This document shows positions 23,859 to 34,830 of a stretch of DNA of 64,000 nucleotides, piece after piece. The notes under the pieces are model-generated. The model did no database searches. It was not told the origin of the DNA and worked only from the letters and a program-made list of their open reading frames with translations. The stretch is taken from contig CM061243.1 of assembly GCA_030848705.1 (NCBI GenBank), forward strand, positions 110,756,674 through 110,820,673. The letters run 5' to 3'. The DNA comes from Heracleum sosnowskyi (lineage: Eukaryota; Streptophyta; Magnoliopsida; Apiales; Apiaceae). Positions within the stretch are counted from its first letter, which is position 1, and each line of letters starts with the position of its first letter. A program made the position numbers and the translations under genes.

Positions 23859-24430
23859 CAGTGTTGTAAAAAGCGGGAATCAGAGTTAATCGGTGAAGGC
23901 ACCGTCCAGGGATTAATCGGGTAATCGAGGATTAATCGGATCATTAATCGGAATAAATTTAATAATATTTTTTATATACAATTATAAAATTGTTTCGTTA
24001 TTTCAACTAAACATATGTTATTATCATATATTTATGCAAATATGTTAAAAATGTTATATAATTGTAATAAATAAAATTTTGAAGGTTTAACTTTTCAATT
24101 AGAGATCAATTTAAGAGGAAAACTTAAGACAATTTACGATTTAGGCATCTAAAATTATAATTATATGTACAAAAATAATGTTTTTCCTACTGTTTAATCA
24201 AGTTTCTACCTTTTAAATTTTTTATTATATTTTTTTAATTTTAACTATTTTTTAATAATTAGCCCGATTTTTGACCGATTAATCCGATTTTTGACCGATT
24301 CAACCGATTTTTGACCGTTTTTATGAAAAAATGATTAATTAACCGATTTTCGCTTAATCAATTCTGTGGCCCGCCGTCTAGCGATTAATCGGCGATTAAT
24401 CCCGATTAATCACCGACTTTTAGAACACTG
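23859..24430. mobile_element. 572-bp hAT-like MITE, copy B
   Basis: Same insertion as at 10364-10957, begins CAGTGTTGTAAAAAGCGG, with GTAATGAT duplications at 23851-23858 and 24431-24438. It is 22 bp shorter than copy A through internal deletions in the ATTAATCGG-rich and TTTTTACTA-rich parts. Confidence 0.88.
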
Positions 24431-25105
24431 GTAATGATACAAGATTTATTTATTTACTTTAATTTCTTTAGTTTTACAAACGGTTCGATTGTCTATAACT
24501 ACATAATTAAATAGTGATTTATTTATTATATATTTTTATCATTCAATTCTCGACAAATATATTTTTTAAAAATATTTATTAATATTTATCAATATTATTA
24601 TGTTGATATCGACTCATGCTCGAACGGGTTATCAGCTAGTAGATTATAATTCGTCAAGTACCCTTCATCATCATTTACCACAATTTCGAGGAAAGAACAA
24701 AGAGAAATAAGGTTACAGAGAGTGGTAATTGAAAACAGAGACTTGGTTATCAGAAGGAATTACTTCATGACTGTAATTTTCTAATCTGAACAATGAAATT
24801 AAGTTTATTGCAGAATTATGTAATATTTTTCAAAAGTTGAGCCAAATCTTGATTGAACAATGACCAAGTTGGTAATGTAAAATCTACCTACATACCGGAT
24901 AATGTTTTGTAAAGTTCACTGCACACGTTTGTGTAGTTGCAAGTTGCAACTTGCAGTAGCCAGGTAATGACTGCCATTTTAGTGTCCATGCTGCTACGTT
25001 GTTCAGTCCCTTAAAACAACTTCCTTTATTATTCTGGGCAAGAAATCTTATCAGTTATCCCCATGCTTACATTTATCTTGAATGCAGCAGCTCTCCTGGC
25101 CGCAA

Positions 25106-26548
25106 TTACTCCTTCCACTTGGTAATCAATTTGGCTAACGCAATGCGTGACGATCCATTCTCGTCACTCATTGCTACCTTAGCAGCATCTCTCAGTTCCT
25201 CAACCCGACGCCTAATATTTTTCCCACTATCCGATTCCATTAGCTCTCTAACTCGCTTTTCTATCTCGACGCCACTCACAAACCTTCTTCCATCAGACTC
25301 CTCTAACCCCAGCCCCACCCTTATTTCTTCCACCAAAATCGCCTTGTTAATCCTTTGTTCCGCGTACAATGGCCACCCTATCATTGGTATCCCAGCGCAC
25401 ACTCCTTCCAAAATCGAGTTCCATCCACAATGAGTCACGAACCCACCAACCGACTCATGGCTTAGCACCGCAACTTGTGGTGCCCATGTCTTCACCACAA
25501 GTCCCCTCCCTTTAGTTCTCTCCAAGAAACCTTGTGGCAGGAGTGTATTAAGATCAGGTTCTTGTGGTGCTACAATGCTACTATTGCTTTCATTATCTCC
25601 TTTGGGTGGTGGAGCTTTCACAACCCACAAAAATCTATGGCCACTATTTTCTAATCCCACACCAATCTCTTTTAGTTGCTCTTCTCCAAAAACACCCATG
25701 CTTCCAAAGCATAGAAAAATCACACTTTTACGAGGTTGAGAATTGAGCCATAGCATGCATTCATTCCCCTCGATGTTGTTCTGTTTTTCAGCGATTAAAG
25801 GTCCAATACAGTAGATAGGGGGAGTGGGGGCATTTGCAATGCAGAGCCCATCAGAAATTGCTGTTATGGCTCTTGTTTCTAAACTGTGGAATGTATTTAT
25901 AATGATTCCATCAGATTTAGCTATTTGGTCTGCTAGTTCCATGAAGTATGTGTACTCCACGAGATTTCGGTCAAGGAGAGGTTCAGACAGGTCAGATGAA
26001 AAGATGGGCGGTAAGCCCGGAAACTGAACAAAGGCATTCAGGTCTTTAAAATTTGTGGTAATCTTTTGGTGCATGATTGGGAGATAAAGTAATATTGAGA
26101 GACTAGAAGCTGATGAAGTAAAGAAGTAATAAGTGGGAATGTTAAGTCCTGAAGAAACTTGGGAAGCTGAGGTACAAAAGAAGTCCATAACGAAAGCAAT
26201 AATCTTCATTGGTTTTGAGGAAATTGTTTCAAGGGCTTGGCGGACGTTGGAATTGTTGAAGCTTTGGAGGTCAAAGTTTAGGCCTTCTTGGGATGGTACG
26301 TAGGTCGGAGGGAGAGGCGTGGTAGGGAGATGATGGAATGTGATGGAAGGAGTGGTGGCAGAGACAAGGTTCATGTAGGGATAGGTGGTGCGAGTGTTGA
26401 GATGTGGTGCAGTTGTTACGAGAATGATGATATTCGAGAATAAATCTGGATGATGACATAGAATGAGCTTCCCAAGCTCCACCATTGACACCAAGTGTCC
26501 AATTCCTGGAGATGGATACAGAATTATGCAGGAACTCTTGCTCTCCAT
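25106..26548 (-). CDS. UDP-glycosyltransferase, family 1 (UGT88-like)
   Basis: Intact, intronless 480-residue gene. Family 1 plant glycosyltransferases move a sugar from a UDP-sugar to a small acceptor such as a flavonoid or other phenolic in the cytosol. The N-terminal domain has the catalytic His18 in PSPGIGH and the partner Asp122 in VMDFFC. The PSPG donor-binding box is complete and 44 residues long (W355 to Q398), with WAPQVAVLSH, HCGWNS and WPLYAEQ. Trp in HCGWNS and the final Gln favour UDP-glucose over UDP-glucuronate. Overall similarity, for instance FCTSASQVSSGLNIPTYYFF, suggests the UGT88 family; the acceptor cannot be told. I chose the ATG at 26548 because it puts PSPGIGH at the usual position. 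The frame stays open upstream to 26857, but that 103-residue extension looks like translated leader. Confidence 0.93.
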   Translation of the reverse strand: MESKSSCIILYPSPGIGHLVSMVELGKLILCHHPDLFSNIIILVTTAPHLNTRTTYPYMNLVSATTPSITFHHLPTTPLPPTYVPSQEGLNFDLQSFNNSNVRQALETISSKPMKIIAFVMDFFCTSASQVSSGLNIPTYYFFTSSASSLSILLYLPIMHQKITTNFKDLNAFVQFPGLPPIFSSDLSEPLLDRNLVEYTYFMELADQIAKSDGIIINTFHSLETRAITAISDGLCIANAPTPPIYCIGPLIAEKQNNIEGNECMLWLNSQPRKSVIFLCFGSMGVFGEEQLKEIGVGLENSGHRFLWVVKAPPPKGDNESNSSIVAPQEPDLNTLLPQGFLERTKGRGLVVKTWAPQVAVLSHESVGGFVTHCGWNSILEGVCAGIPMIGWPLYAEQRINKAILVEEIRVGLGLEESDGRRFVSGVEIEKRVRELMESDSGKNIRRRVEELRDAAKVAMSDENGSSRIALAKLITKWKE

Positions 26549-26900
26549 TATTTTTCGTTTGTTTTTCAAGAGATGTCGAATAGAAAGCTTGCTTTTGTTT
26601 AGTATAGGTAGACAAGTAATTGCATACTCGTATTTAACACCCTTAAGTCCAATTCCATGGTTGTGGCCAACTTTTAGCCATGGAAAAAACCTAAGCATTT
26701 TAAACAAAATTATAAAAAGATACCATGTCCATTGCCTACCCAAATTCATTTTTTTAAAAACCTTTTTGTCCAATCCAAAAGAAATAGTCCTATGTTTTTT
26801 TGGCAGCATCTTCATAATTCCATGTGATGGTAGGTACACTGGCGGGTGGCTGCTCACAGTTCACTTGATCAATTTGTTCCAACTACAATGAAGTGTCTAT
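26549..26900 (-). promoter_or_regulatory. Upstream region of the glycosyltransferase gene
   Basis: Leader and promoter region by position; a weak TATA-like stretch lies at about 26708-26722 on the minus strand. The segment 26806-26890 (ATCTTCATAATTCCATGTGATGG ... TTGATCAATTTGT) resembles 9105-9170 and 22617-22680 in the large repeats, in the same orientation. That hints at an older duplication of this locus. Confidence 0.45.
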
Positions 26901-27950
26901 TCACCTCCATCATTAACCACAAAAATAATGTGCGGGTGTTAACACCAGTAAGCAATTAAGCATGGTTCCAAAAATCTCCGATTAATCCTCACCAAGACTA
27001 TTGCCCATAGGTCGGCAATTTATATACATATGTTGCAATATCTGTCAAGCGTAAATACATGTTAGCATCATTAGGTAGTAAAAAAATGTACTTATAGATA
27101 TTTGAATGATAGAAATATATAATAAATAAATACTATTTAAATATGTGTTTATAGACAATTAATCTTGAATTTGGTATCGCACAATATTTTAACATTATTT
27201 TCTTTATTAATAAAGAGTATGGAAGTTATAGACAATTGAAATTTAAATGAAATCAAAATAAATAAATAAATATTGTATAATAACGGTAGTAGTAAGGAAT
27301 CGTTATTTAATTTAGGTATTTGAGATTTGTTTGGTGATTGTAGTTGAAATGTTCATGATGGGAATCAATATAGCTTTTAATTGTTATACTTCATAGGGCA
27401 AGCGAATTATTTATCTTGTTCGAAGATTTTTGTGAGGGCCGGTCATACAAACCTATTGCACAAGTCTAACTCCAGGATTTAGGGAACAATGTTTAGCTTT
27501 TTTGGTAAAAGAAAATGCAGCTGTATAATAATTAATAAAATGGATAACTAATGCAACTAGGTGAACAGAATGCCTCATTAGCTGTTTCATGTAAAATAAT
27601 GGAATCGCTTCTTCTTATTTAATTATAAGAAGGTATGATCTTTAAGCCATGAGTATTCTTGGATCCCATCATTCCAAACATTCTTAGAAGAGTATAGATT
27701 GAATTTTCAGCAAGTTAGTACTTGACGTTCATTGTCATTGCTCTGCACCATTAGTAGGATCAAACATTATGTTTAAGTGAAATTTATGACAAGGTTCAGT
27801 CAGATGCCAGGGTTTGTATGAGAATTAAAATATAATTTCCTTGCAACATTTCTACATTGATCTTGATTAATGAATTTGTAAATTATTTGCAGCTGATGTA
27901 TATATGAAGATGCCACCGATGAAGTTGGAAGTATAATAGTTGTAACAAAA
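26901..27950. other. AT-rich spacer with inverted copy of the tandem module
   Basis: Positions about 27070-27300 are an inverted, diverged copy of part of the module in the large repeats (compare 22840-23065 read backwards, including AATGATAGAAATATATAATAAATAAATA). The rest, 27300-27950, shows nothing I can identify. Confidence 0.6.
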
Positions 27951-28586
27951 TTTACTCTTTTTTCAAAAATATCACCGTAATTACATTTAAATTAAAACAT
28001 ATTACATTTTATAATAATTAATAAAATAATATAAAAAAAGTAATTGGTTGATTGCCTTTTATCTTTAAAATACTTTTTTTGTAACAAAATCTACTCCTTT
28101 TTTTCAAAAATATCACGGACAACTACCCTTAATTTAAAACATATTACCATTAATAATAAATAATATAAAAATACTAACTACCTTATTACCTTTTATCATT
28201 AAAACACTTTTTTTAACAAAATCTAATATTTTTCCAAAAATATCACGGAAAATTATCTTGATATTAAAACATATTACCTTTTATAATAAATAATAAAATA
28301 ATATAAAAATAGTAACTAGGTGATTGTCTTTTATCATTAAACCACTTTTTTGTAACAAAATCTACGGTTTTTGGTCATTTATTCTATTTAATAAATAATA
28401 AAATAATATAAAAATAGTAACTACTTGATTGTCTTTTATCATTAAAACACTTTTGTAACAAAATCTACTCAATTTTCAAAAATATCACGGGTAATTACAT
28501 TTAAATTAAAACATATTACCTTTTATAATAACTAATAAAATAATATAAAAATAGTAATTGACTATTGTCTTTTATCTTTAAAACAA
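27951..28586 (+). repeat. ~130-bp subrepeats of Helitron-like body
   Basis: Four to five imperfect units, each with AACAAAATCTACTC, then TTTCAAAAATATCACGG, then ATTAAAACATATTACC and AAATAATATAAAAATA. The same body occurs at 29088-29519, 31403-31524, 38056-38588 and 52456-52968, and inverted at 63367-64000. Confidence 0.75.
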
Positions 28587-29084
28587 CTAGTTTACTAAGC
28601 CGCGCTTCGCAACGGCTTTATAATAATATATCTAAATTTTCTCAAAAAATATTTTACAAAATACGTTTTTAAATAAAATAATATTTTTAATATAAAATTA
28701 AGTTTTGTTTTGAAGTATATATATATATATATAAAGTTCTACATCGTCCAATCAAAAACTACAATTATACCTTCAGAGCTATTAAAATCTTCACTACCTC
28801 CAAATCTACTCCTAGTAAGAAAAAAATCAAAAAATATGAACAAACATCCTTTTAGTTTCCTCCATTAGTAAAGATCTATTGTATATTTACTTTCTCCATT
28901 AGTAGGGATTTTAAATGCAAAAATATTATATGTTTCCTCTATTAGTAAGTATTTAAAAGGTAATTGAGATTTTTTCGAATTTTTAATATTATTAATTCAA
29001 AAAATTGAGAAAATTAGATAAATAGAACGAAGCGATATGAGAGCGCCACCTCACCGCCCCCGTCTTCTCCTTTATATAATAGAA
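28587..29084 (-). mobile_element. Non-autonomous Helitron, family B copy 1
   Basis: On the minus strand the 3' end is a GC-rich hairpin (GCCG...CGCGGC) followed by TTAGTAAACTAG, ending in CTAG with T after it, as Helitrons do. The 5' end is near CTATTATATAAAGGAGAAG. The interior holds GAGCGCCACCTCACCGCC and short AT runs. No coding region, no terminal inverted repeats, no target duplication. Confidence 0.75.
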
Positions 29085-29087
29085 TAA

Positions 29088-29519
29088 TAAATAATATAAA
29101 AATACTAACTACCTTATTATCTTTTATCATTAAAACACTTTTTTTTAACAAAATCTACTATTTTTCCAAAAATATCACGGGAAATTATCTTGATATTAAA
29201 ACATATTACCTTTTATAATAAATAATAAAATAATATAAAAATAGTAACTAGGTGATTGCCTTTTATCATTAAACCACTTTTTTTGTAACAAAATCTACGG
29301 TTTTCGGTCATTTATTCTATTTAATAAATAATAAAATAATATAAAAATTGTAACTACTTGATTGTCTTTTATCATTAAAACACTTTTGTAACAAAATCTA
29401 CTCAATTTTCAAAAATATCACAGGTAATTACATTTAAATTAAAACATATTACATTTTATAATAACTAATAAAATAATATAAAAATAGTAATTGGCTATTG
29501 TCTTTTATCTTTAAAACAA
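29088..29519 (+). repeat. Second copy of Helitron-like body
   Basis: Near-duplicate of 28149-28586. Together with the following Helitron it forms a second unit of a tandem arrangement about 940 bp long. Confidence 0.75.
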
Positions 29520-31402
29520 CTAGTTTACTAAGCCGCGCTTCGCAGCGGCTTTATAATAAGATCTCTAAATTTTCTCAAAAAATATTCTACAAAATACGTT
29601 TTTAAATAAAATAATATTTCTAATATAAAATTAAGTTTTGTTTTGAAGTTTATATCAATACTATTATATAATAGACGAAACATTAAAAGTTTGGTTGGTC
29701 GGTATGGTACGTTGTGATTTTACCTAATTGCCCTTAATTAGTTTTTACTTTTGGTTGGTCGGTATGGTACGTTGTGATTTTACTTAATTGCCCTTAATTA
29801 ATTTTTACTTAATTAACCTTACTTATTTATAGAAATATATTATTAAATAATAATATTACCTATTTATAACCAATTACCTTTTTCACCTAAAATACATTAT
29901 TTTTTCTATTTTTTCTAACAAATTCCCCTACTTTTTCAAATATATCACGGGCAATTACCTTTTTTAACTAAAACATGTTAGTTTTTCTATTTTTCCTTAC
30001 TAAAATCCCTCTTTTTCCACAAATATCACGGACAAACATTTAGTTATTTATTTTTAAACCTATTTTAATATTATAATTATTTTTAAAAGTTTACCTATTT
30101 TAACATATCACTTATCAATACTATTATATAATAGACGAAACATTAAAAGTTTGGTTGGTCGGTATGGTACGTTGTGATTTTACTTAATTACCCTTAATTA
30201 ACTGTACTTCGTGTTTTTACTTAATTAACCTTACTTATTTATAGAAATATATTTTATTAAATAATAATATTACCTATTTATAAACAATTAACTTTTTCAC
30301 CTAAATTACATTATTTTTTCTATTTTTTCTAACAAATTCCCATACTTTTTCAAATATATCACGGGCAATTATCTTTTTTAACTAAAACATATTTGTTTTT
30401 ATATTTTTCTTTACTAAAACTCCTCCTTTTCCAAAAATATCACGGACAAACCTTTAGTTATTTATTTTTAAGCCTATTTTAATATTATAATTATTTTTTA
30501 AAAGATTACCTATTTTAACATGTCTACTTATTTTTCTTAACAAATGCAATTACTAAAAATATTAAAATTTAAATAATCAAATACCTATTTATAACCAATT
30601 ATCCTTTGAGCTAAAACACATTATATATTTTTTCTAACAAAGTCCATCATTTTCTAAATATATCACGGGAAATTGCCTTTTACAATTTATTTTTTCTATT
30701 TTTCTCAGTAAAATCCATTCTTTTTCCAAAAATATCACAGGAAACCCTTTACTTATTTATTTTAAAACGTATTTAAATACTTTTAATTATTAAATTTTAA
30801 AACCTCATTTTCCAAAAATATCACGGGCATTTACCTTTTTAAACTAAATATATGTTACATTTTTTATTTTTTCTTACTAAAACCCCTCATTTTCCAAAAA
30901 TATAACAGGCACCCATACTTATTTATTTTAAAATCTTTTTTAATGTTTTTAATTAATTAAAAGTGTTTAGCTATTTTAACATGCCTACTTATTTTTTGCA
31001 CAACTATAATTAATAAAATATTAAAATAATAATAATAAAATTACAATTAACAATCCGTGCATCGCACGGGTTTTAAACTAGTATATATATATATATATAT
31101 ATAAAGTTCTAGATCGTTCAATCAAAAACTACAATTATACCTTCAGAGCTATTAAAATCTTCACTACCTCCAAATCTACTCCTAGTAAGAAAAAAATCAA
31201 AAAATATGAACAAACATCCTTTTAGTTTTCTTCATTAGTAAAGATCTATTGTATATTTACTTTCTCCATTAGTAGGGATTTTAAATGCAAAAATATTATA
31301 TGTTTCCTCTATTAGTAAGTATTTAAAAGGTAATTGAGATTTTTTCGAATTTTAAATATTATTAATTCAAAAAATTGAGAAAATTAGAAAAATAGAACGA
31401 AG
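29520..31402 (-). mobile_element. Helitron family B copy 2, split by a nested Helitron
   Basis: The 3' terminal part (29520-29654) and the 5' part (31082-31402) match copy 1. They are separated by the plus-strand Helitron at 29655-31081. The 5' end is truncated at 31402, where body repeat sequence resumes. Confidence 0.7.
29655..31081 (+). mobile_element. Helitron family A, with a duplicated 5' end
   Basis: Starts TCAATACTATTATATAATAG after an A, and ends with the hairpin CCGTGCATCGCACGG, then GTTTTAAACTAG before a T. This is the TC...CTAG structure of Helitrons inserted in AT. A second copy of the 5' end begins at 30115, so a 460-bp 5' portion is present twice, or one element landed inside another. 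No Rep/helicase is encoded. Confidence 0.78.
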
Positions 31403-31524
31403 CCTACTCAATTTTCAAAAATATCACGGGTAATTACATTTAAATTAAAATATATTACCTTTTATAATAACTAATAAAATAATATAAAAATAGTAATTGG
31501 CTATTGTCTTTTATCTTTAAAACA
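31403..31524 (+). repeat. Third, short copy of Helitron-like body
   Basis: Matches 28465-28586; links copy 2 and copy 3 of Helitron B. Confidence 0.7.
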
Positions 31525-31653
31525 ACTAGTTTACTAAGCCGCGCTTCGCAGCGGCTTTATAATAATATCTCTAAATTTTCTCAAAAAATATTCTACAAAA
31601 TACGTTTTTAAATAAAATAATATTTCTAATATAAAATTAAGTTTTGTTTTGAA

Positions 31654-31724
<71 letters not shown>

Positions 31725-32070
31725 TCTAGATCGTCCAATCAAAAACTACAATTATATCTTCAGAGCTATTAAAATCTTCACTACCTCCAAATCTACTCCT
31801 AGTAAGAAAAAAATCAAAAATATGAATAAACATCCTTTTAGTTTCCTCCATTAGTAAAGATCTATTATATATTTACTTTCTCCATTAGTATGGATTTTAA
31901 ATGCAAAAATATTATATGTTTCCTCTATTAGTAATTATTTAAAAGATAATTGAGATTTTTTCGAATTTTTAATATTATTAATTCAAAAAATTGAGAAAAC
32001 TAGAAAAATAGAACGAAGCGATCTGAGAGCGCCACCTCACCGCCCCCGTCTTCTCCTTTATATAATAGTA
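31525..32070 (-). mobile_element. Helitron family B copy 3
   Basis: 3' end CTAG at 31525-31528 with the hairpin next to it, 5' end at about 32069 (TACTATTATATAAAGGAG on the minus strand). It contains a long AT microsatellite. It abuts copy 4 directly. Confidence 0.75.
31646..31720. repeat. (AT)n microsatellite
   Basis: An uninterrupted TA/AT run of about 70 bp inside Helitron B copy 3; shorter runs sit at the same place in copies 1, 2 and 4. Confidence 0.95.
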
Positions 32071-34138
32071 CTAGTTTACTTAGCCGCGCTTCGCAGCGGC
32101 TTTATAATAATATCTCTAAATTTTTTCAAAATATATTCTACAAAATACGTTTTTAAATAAAATAATATTTTTAATATAAAATTAATTTTTGTTTTGAATT
32201 ATATATATATATAAAGTTCTAGACCGTTTGATCAAAAACTACAATTATACCTTCAGAGCTATTAAAATTTTCACTACTTCCAAATCTACTCCCAGTAAGA
32301 AAAAAAATTAAAAAATATGAACAAACATCATTTTTGTTGCTGGGAGAATTTTTTATTAATAATGATCTCTTTTTGTCAAAACAAATAACAACAACAACAA
32401 CAACAACCTCTTCCTTTAAAAAAAAATTAATGACATATTCTCAATGTTTTTTGTTAAAAATACACACACTAAATAAATTATTGAGTCGAATAAATCTTAA
32501 CATGATATTTTCGAAATACATACACTATAAATTTCTTAATATACAATTTTTATCTTTGAATTTTCGTGTATAAATTACATAAAATATTTTACTAAAAGAT
32601 ATAATCTTTTCTCATAAAAATTAGAGCAATAACTATCTAAACATTAAAAAACAATGATAAAATTTGTTTTTAAGACATGATGAATTCTCCATTTTCGAGT
32701 TGCCTTTGTATACAGGTTTATCAACTTTTAACTATAAATTCAAAACTAATAACGTACACACATAAACATTTAAATCAATTCACAACTGATGTACATGAAA
32801 ATCACCTTGCTCGGCCTATTATTTTAACTGATGAATCCCCATCCTTATTCATGCATATTTGAATCCCCTCCTTATTAATCCATATCTTAACTCAATCAAC
32901 ACTAATAGCAAATAACTTGTCTTGTCAAAATTTTTAATATGATCTTGCATTAGGATACGTAATAAGATAAATAACATAAATGAAAAAGTCTCATACTCAT
33001 GTACTCATATACACACTTTTAACATAAACATACAAAAAAGTAAAGAAGAACAAAAATTGCAGTAGACAATTAACACAGTTTAGGTGTATATTTATACTAT
33101 TAATTAGTTGTTTGTATGAAAGTATTAAAGGTAATTAATTATTTACCAAGTAATTACTTAATTTTTTATGCAAGACCGATCTAATTTCTTAACTTTTTAT
33201 TTACCAATATGTTCTTGTATTTTCTATTATATTACATTAAAAAAGAAAGTTTAGGAGAGTAGAATGTTAAGATGGTAATTTCATTTAAAAAGAAATATTA
33301 TGAGAATATCTAGATAATAATAAATGGAAGTTCAAAATAATGTAAAGTAATACACTTTTTTTAATTTAGATATTTGAAGGCAAGAATATTATAATTGAAT
33401 ATTTAGTTTCCTCCATTTGTAATATTTAGTTTCCTCCATTAGTAAAGATCTATTGTATATTTACTTTATCCATTAGTAGATATTTTAAATGCAAGAATAT
33501 TATATTTACTTTCCTCTATTAGTAGAGATTTTAAATGCAAGAATATTAAAATTGTATATTTAGTTTCCTCCATTAGTAAATATTTAAAAGGAAATTAAGT
33601 TTTTTTCTAATCTTTGTTATTAATTACTTAATTTTTATACAAGACCGATTTAATTTCTTAATTTCTTATTCACCAAAACGTTCCTGTATTTTCTATTATA
33701 TCACATAAAAAAAGAAGAAAGTTTAGGAGAAAAGAATGTTAAGATGTTAATTTCATTTGAAAAGAAATATTATGAGAATATTTAGATAATAATAGAGGAA
33801 AGTTTAAAATAATGTAAGGTAATACACTTTTTTTCTAATTTAGATATTTTGAAGGCAATAATATTATAATTAAATATTTAGTTTCTTCCATTAGTGATAT
33901 TTAGTTTTACTCCATTAGTAAAGATCTATTATATATTTACTTTCTCCATTAGTAGGGATTTTAAATGCAAAAATATTATATGTTTTCTTTATTAGTAAGT
34001 ATTTAAAAGTTAATTGAGATTTTTTCGAATTTTTAATATTATTAATTCAAAAAATTGAGAAAATTAGAAAAATAGAACGAAGTGATCTAAGAGCGCCACC
34101 TCACCGCCCTCGTCTTCTCTTTTATATAATAGTATTGA
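32071..34138 (-). mobile_element. Long Helitron family B copy 4 (2.07 kb)
   Basis: 3' end CTAG (32071-32074) with hairpin, 5' end TCAATACTATTATATAAAAG at 34138, flanked by A and T. It is four times longer than copies 1 and 3, with about 1.5 kb of extra non-coding DNA. That extra DNA holds a (CAA)n run (32384-32408) and two tandem units of about 470 bp (from about 33170 and 33640) with the block TTTAGTTTCCTCCATTAGTAAA. The ORFs at 32334-32573 and 32677-32862 show no recognisable motif. Confidence 0.75.
33170..34100. repeat. Two tandem ~470-bp units inside Helitron B copy 4
   Basis: The units start at CAAGACCGATCTAATTTC (about 33172) and CAAGACCGATTTAATTTC (about 33640) and run through AATATTATGAGAATAT and the TTAGTTTCCTCCATTAG blocks. 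Confidence 0.75.
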
Positions 34139-34830
34139 TATATTACAAATTACTGTATGTTTTCAATAAATTAAACAATTATATTTCTAATATAACTAAT
34201 AGTTCTAATATAATATTATAACTCTATGGTTTCTTTGAGATTTTTCTTTCCGTCTTAGTGAAATTCTAAATAAATATAGAAAAATATAATCGTTTAAAAT
34301 TTTCATTCTTTTGATATCATCTCAAATATTATTATATTTATCACTAATTTTATCTTTCTCAAAATTTATTTTTTATTTTAAAATATATAATACAATATCA
34401 ATATTAAATTATAGAATATTATACACTCCTCCTATTTGAATACCATTTTGTTAAATATGTTCACTCCGCTCTCTTATTGCTACCAAATCTAACAAATAAC
34501 CCATTAAATAATTAATTGTAAAAATTGTAAACTTCAGTTTAATATTTTTAAATATTAATTTAATTAATGTTAAAAGCTTGTATTTTTTTATAACTATATA
34601 TTACAAATTACTGTATGTTTTCAATAAATTAAACAATTATATTTCTAATATAACTCATATTTCTAATATAACATTATAACTTTACGTTTTCTTTGAGATT
34701 TTTCTTTCCGTCTTATTGAAATTCTAAATAAATATAGAAAAATATAATCGTTTAAGATTTTCATTCTTTTGATATCATCTCAAATATTATTATATTTATC
34801 ACTAATTTTATCTTTCTCAAAATTTAATTC
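34139..34830. repeat. Pair of ~235-bp direct repeats
   Basis: 34139-34375 and 34600-34830 share TATTACAAATTACTGTATG ... TGATATCATCTCAAATATT and more, spaced about 455 bp. The left copy begins exactly at the Helitron 5' border, so the Helitron inserted at its edge. Confidence 0.8.

Larger units (their letters stand above)
22190..25124 (+). repeat. Large direct repeat, copy B (~2.94 kb)
   Basis: The second copy of the repeat at 8677-11655. This copy is continuous with the intact glycosyltransferase gene (stop codon at 25108-25106), so it is the original 3' flank of that gene; copy A ends within the gene. The tandem module (22690-23850) and both MITEs are present. Small ORFs inside (for example 22540-22830) differ between the copies and have no recognisable motif. 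Confidence 0.93.

Noticed and set aside
8677..25124. The two 2.95-kb repeats as LTRs of the gypsy element
   Set aside because: They lack TG...CA ends and contain the last codons of the glycosyltransferase; the true primer site (11677) and polypurine tract (21861) flank different, short LTR remnants.
26549..26857. 103-residue N-terminal extension of the glycosyltransferase
   Set aside because: Family proteins start about 17 residues before the catalytic His; the extension has no similarity to a targeting signal and looks like leader sequence.
32334..32862. Two small ORFs as genes
   Set aside because: Low-complexity AT-rich peptides inside the non-coding part of Helitron B copy 4.
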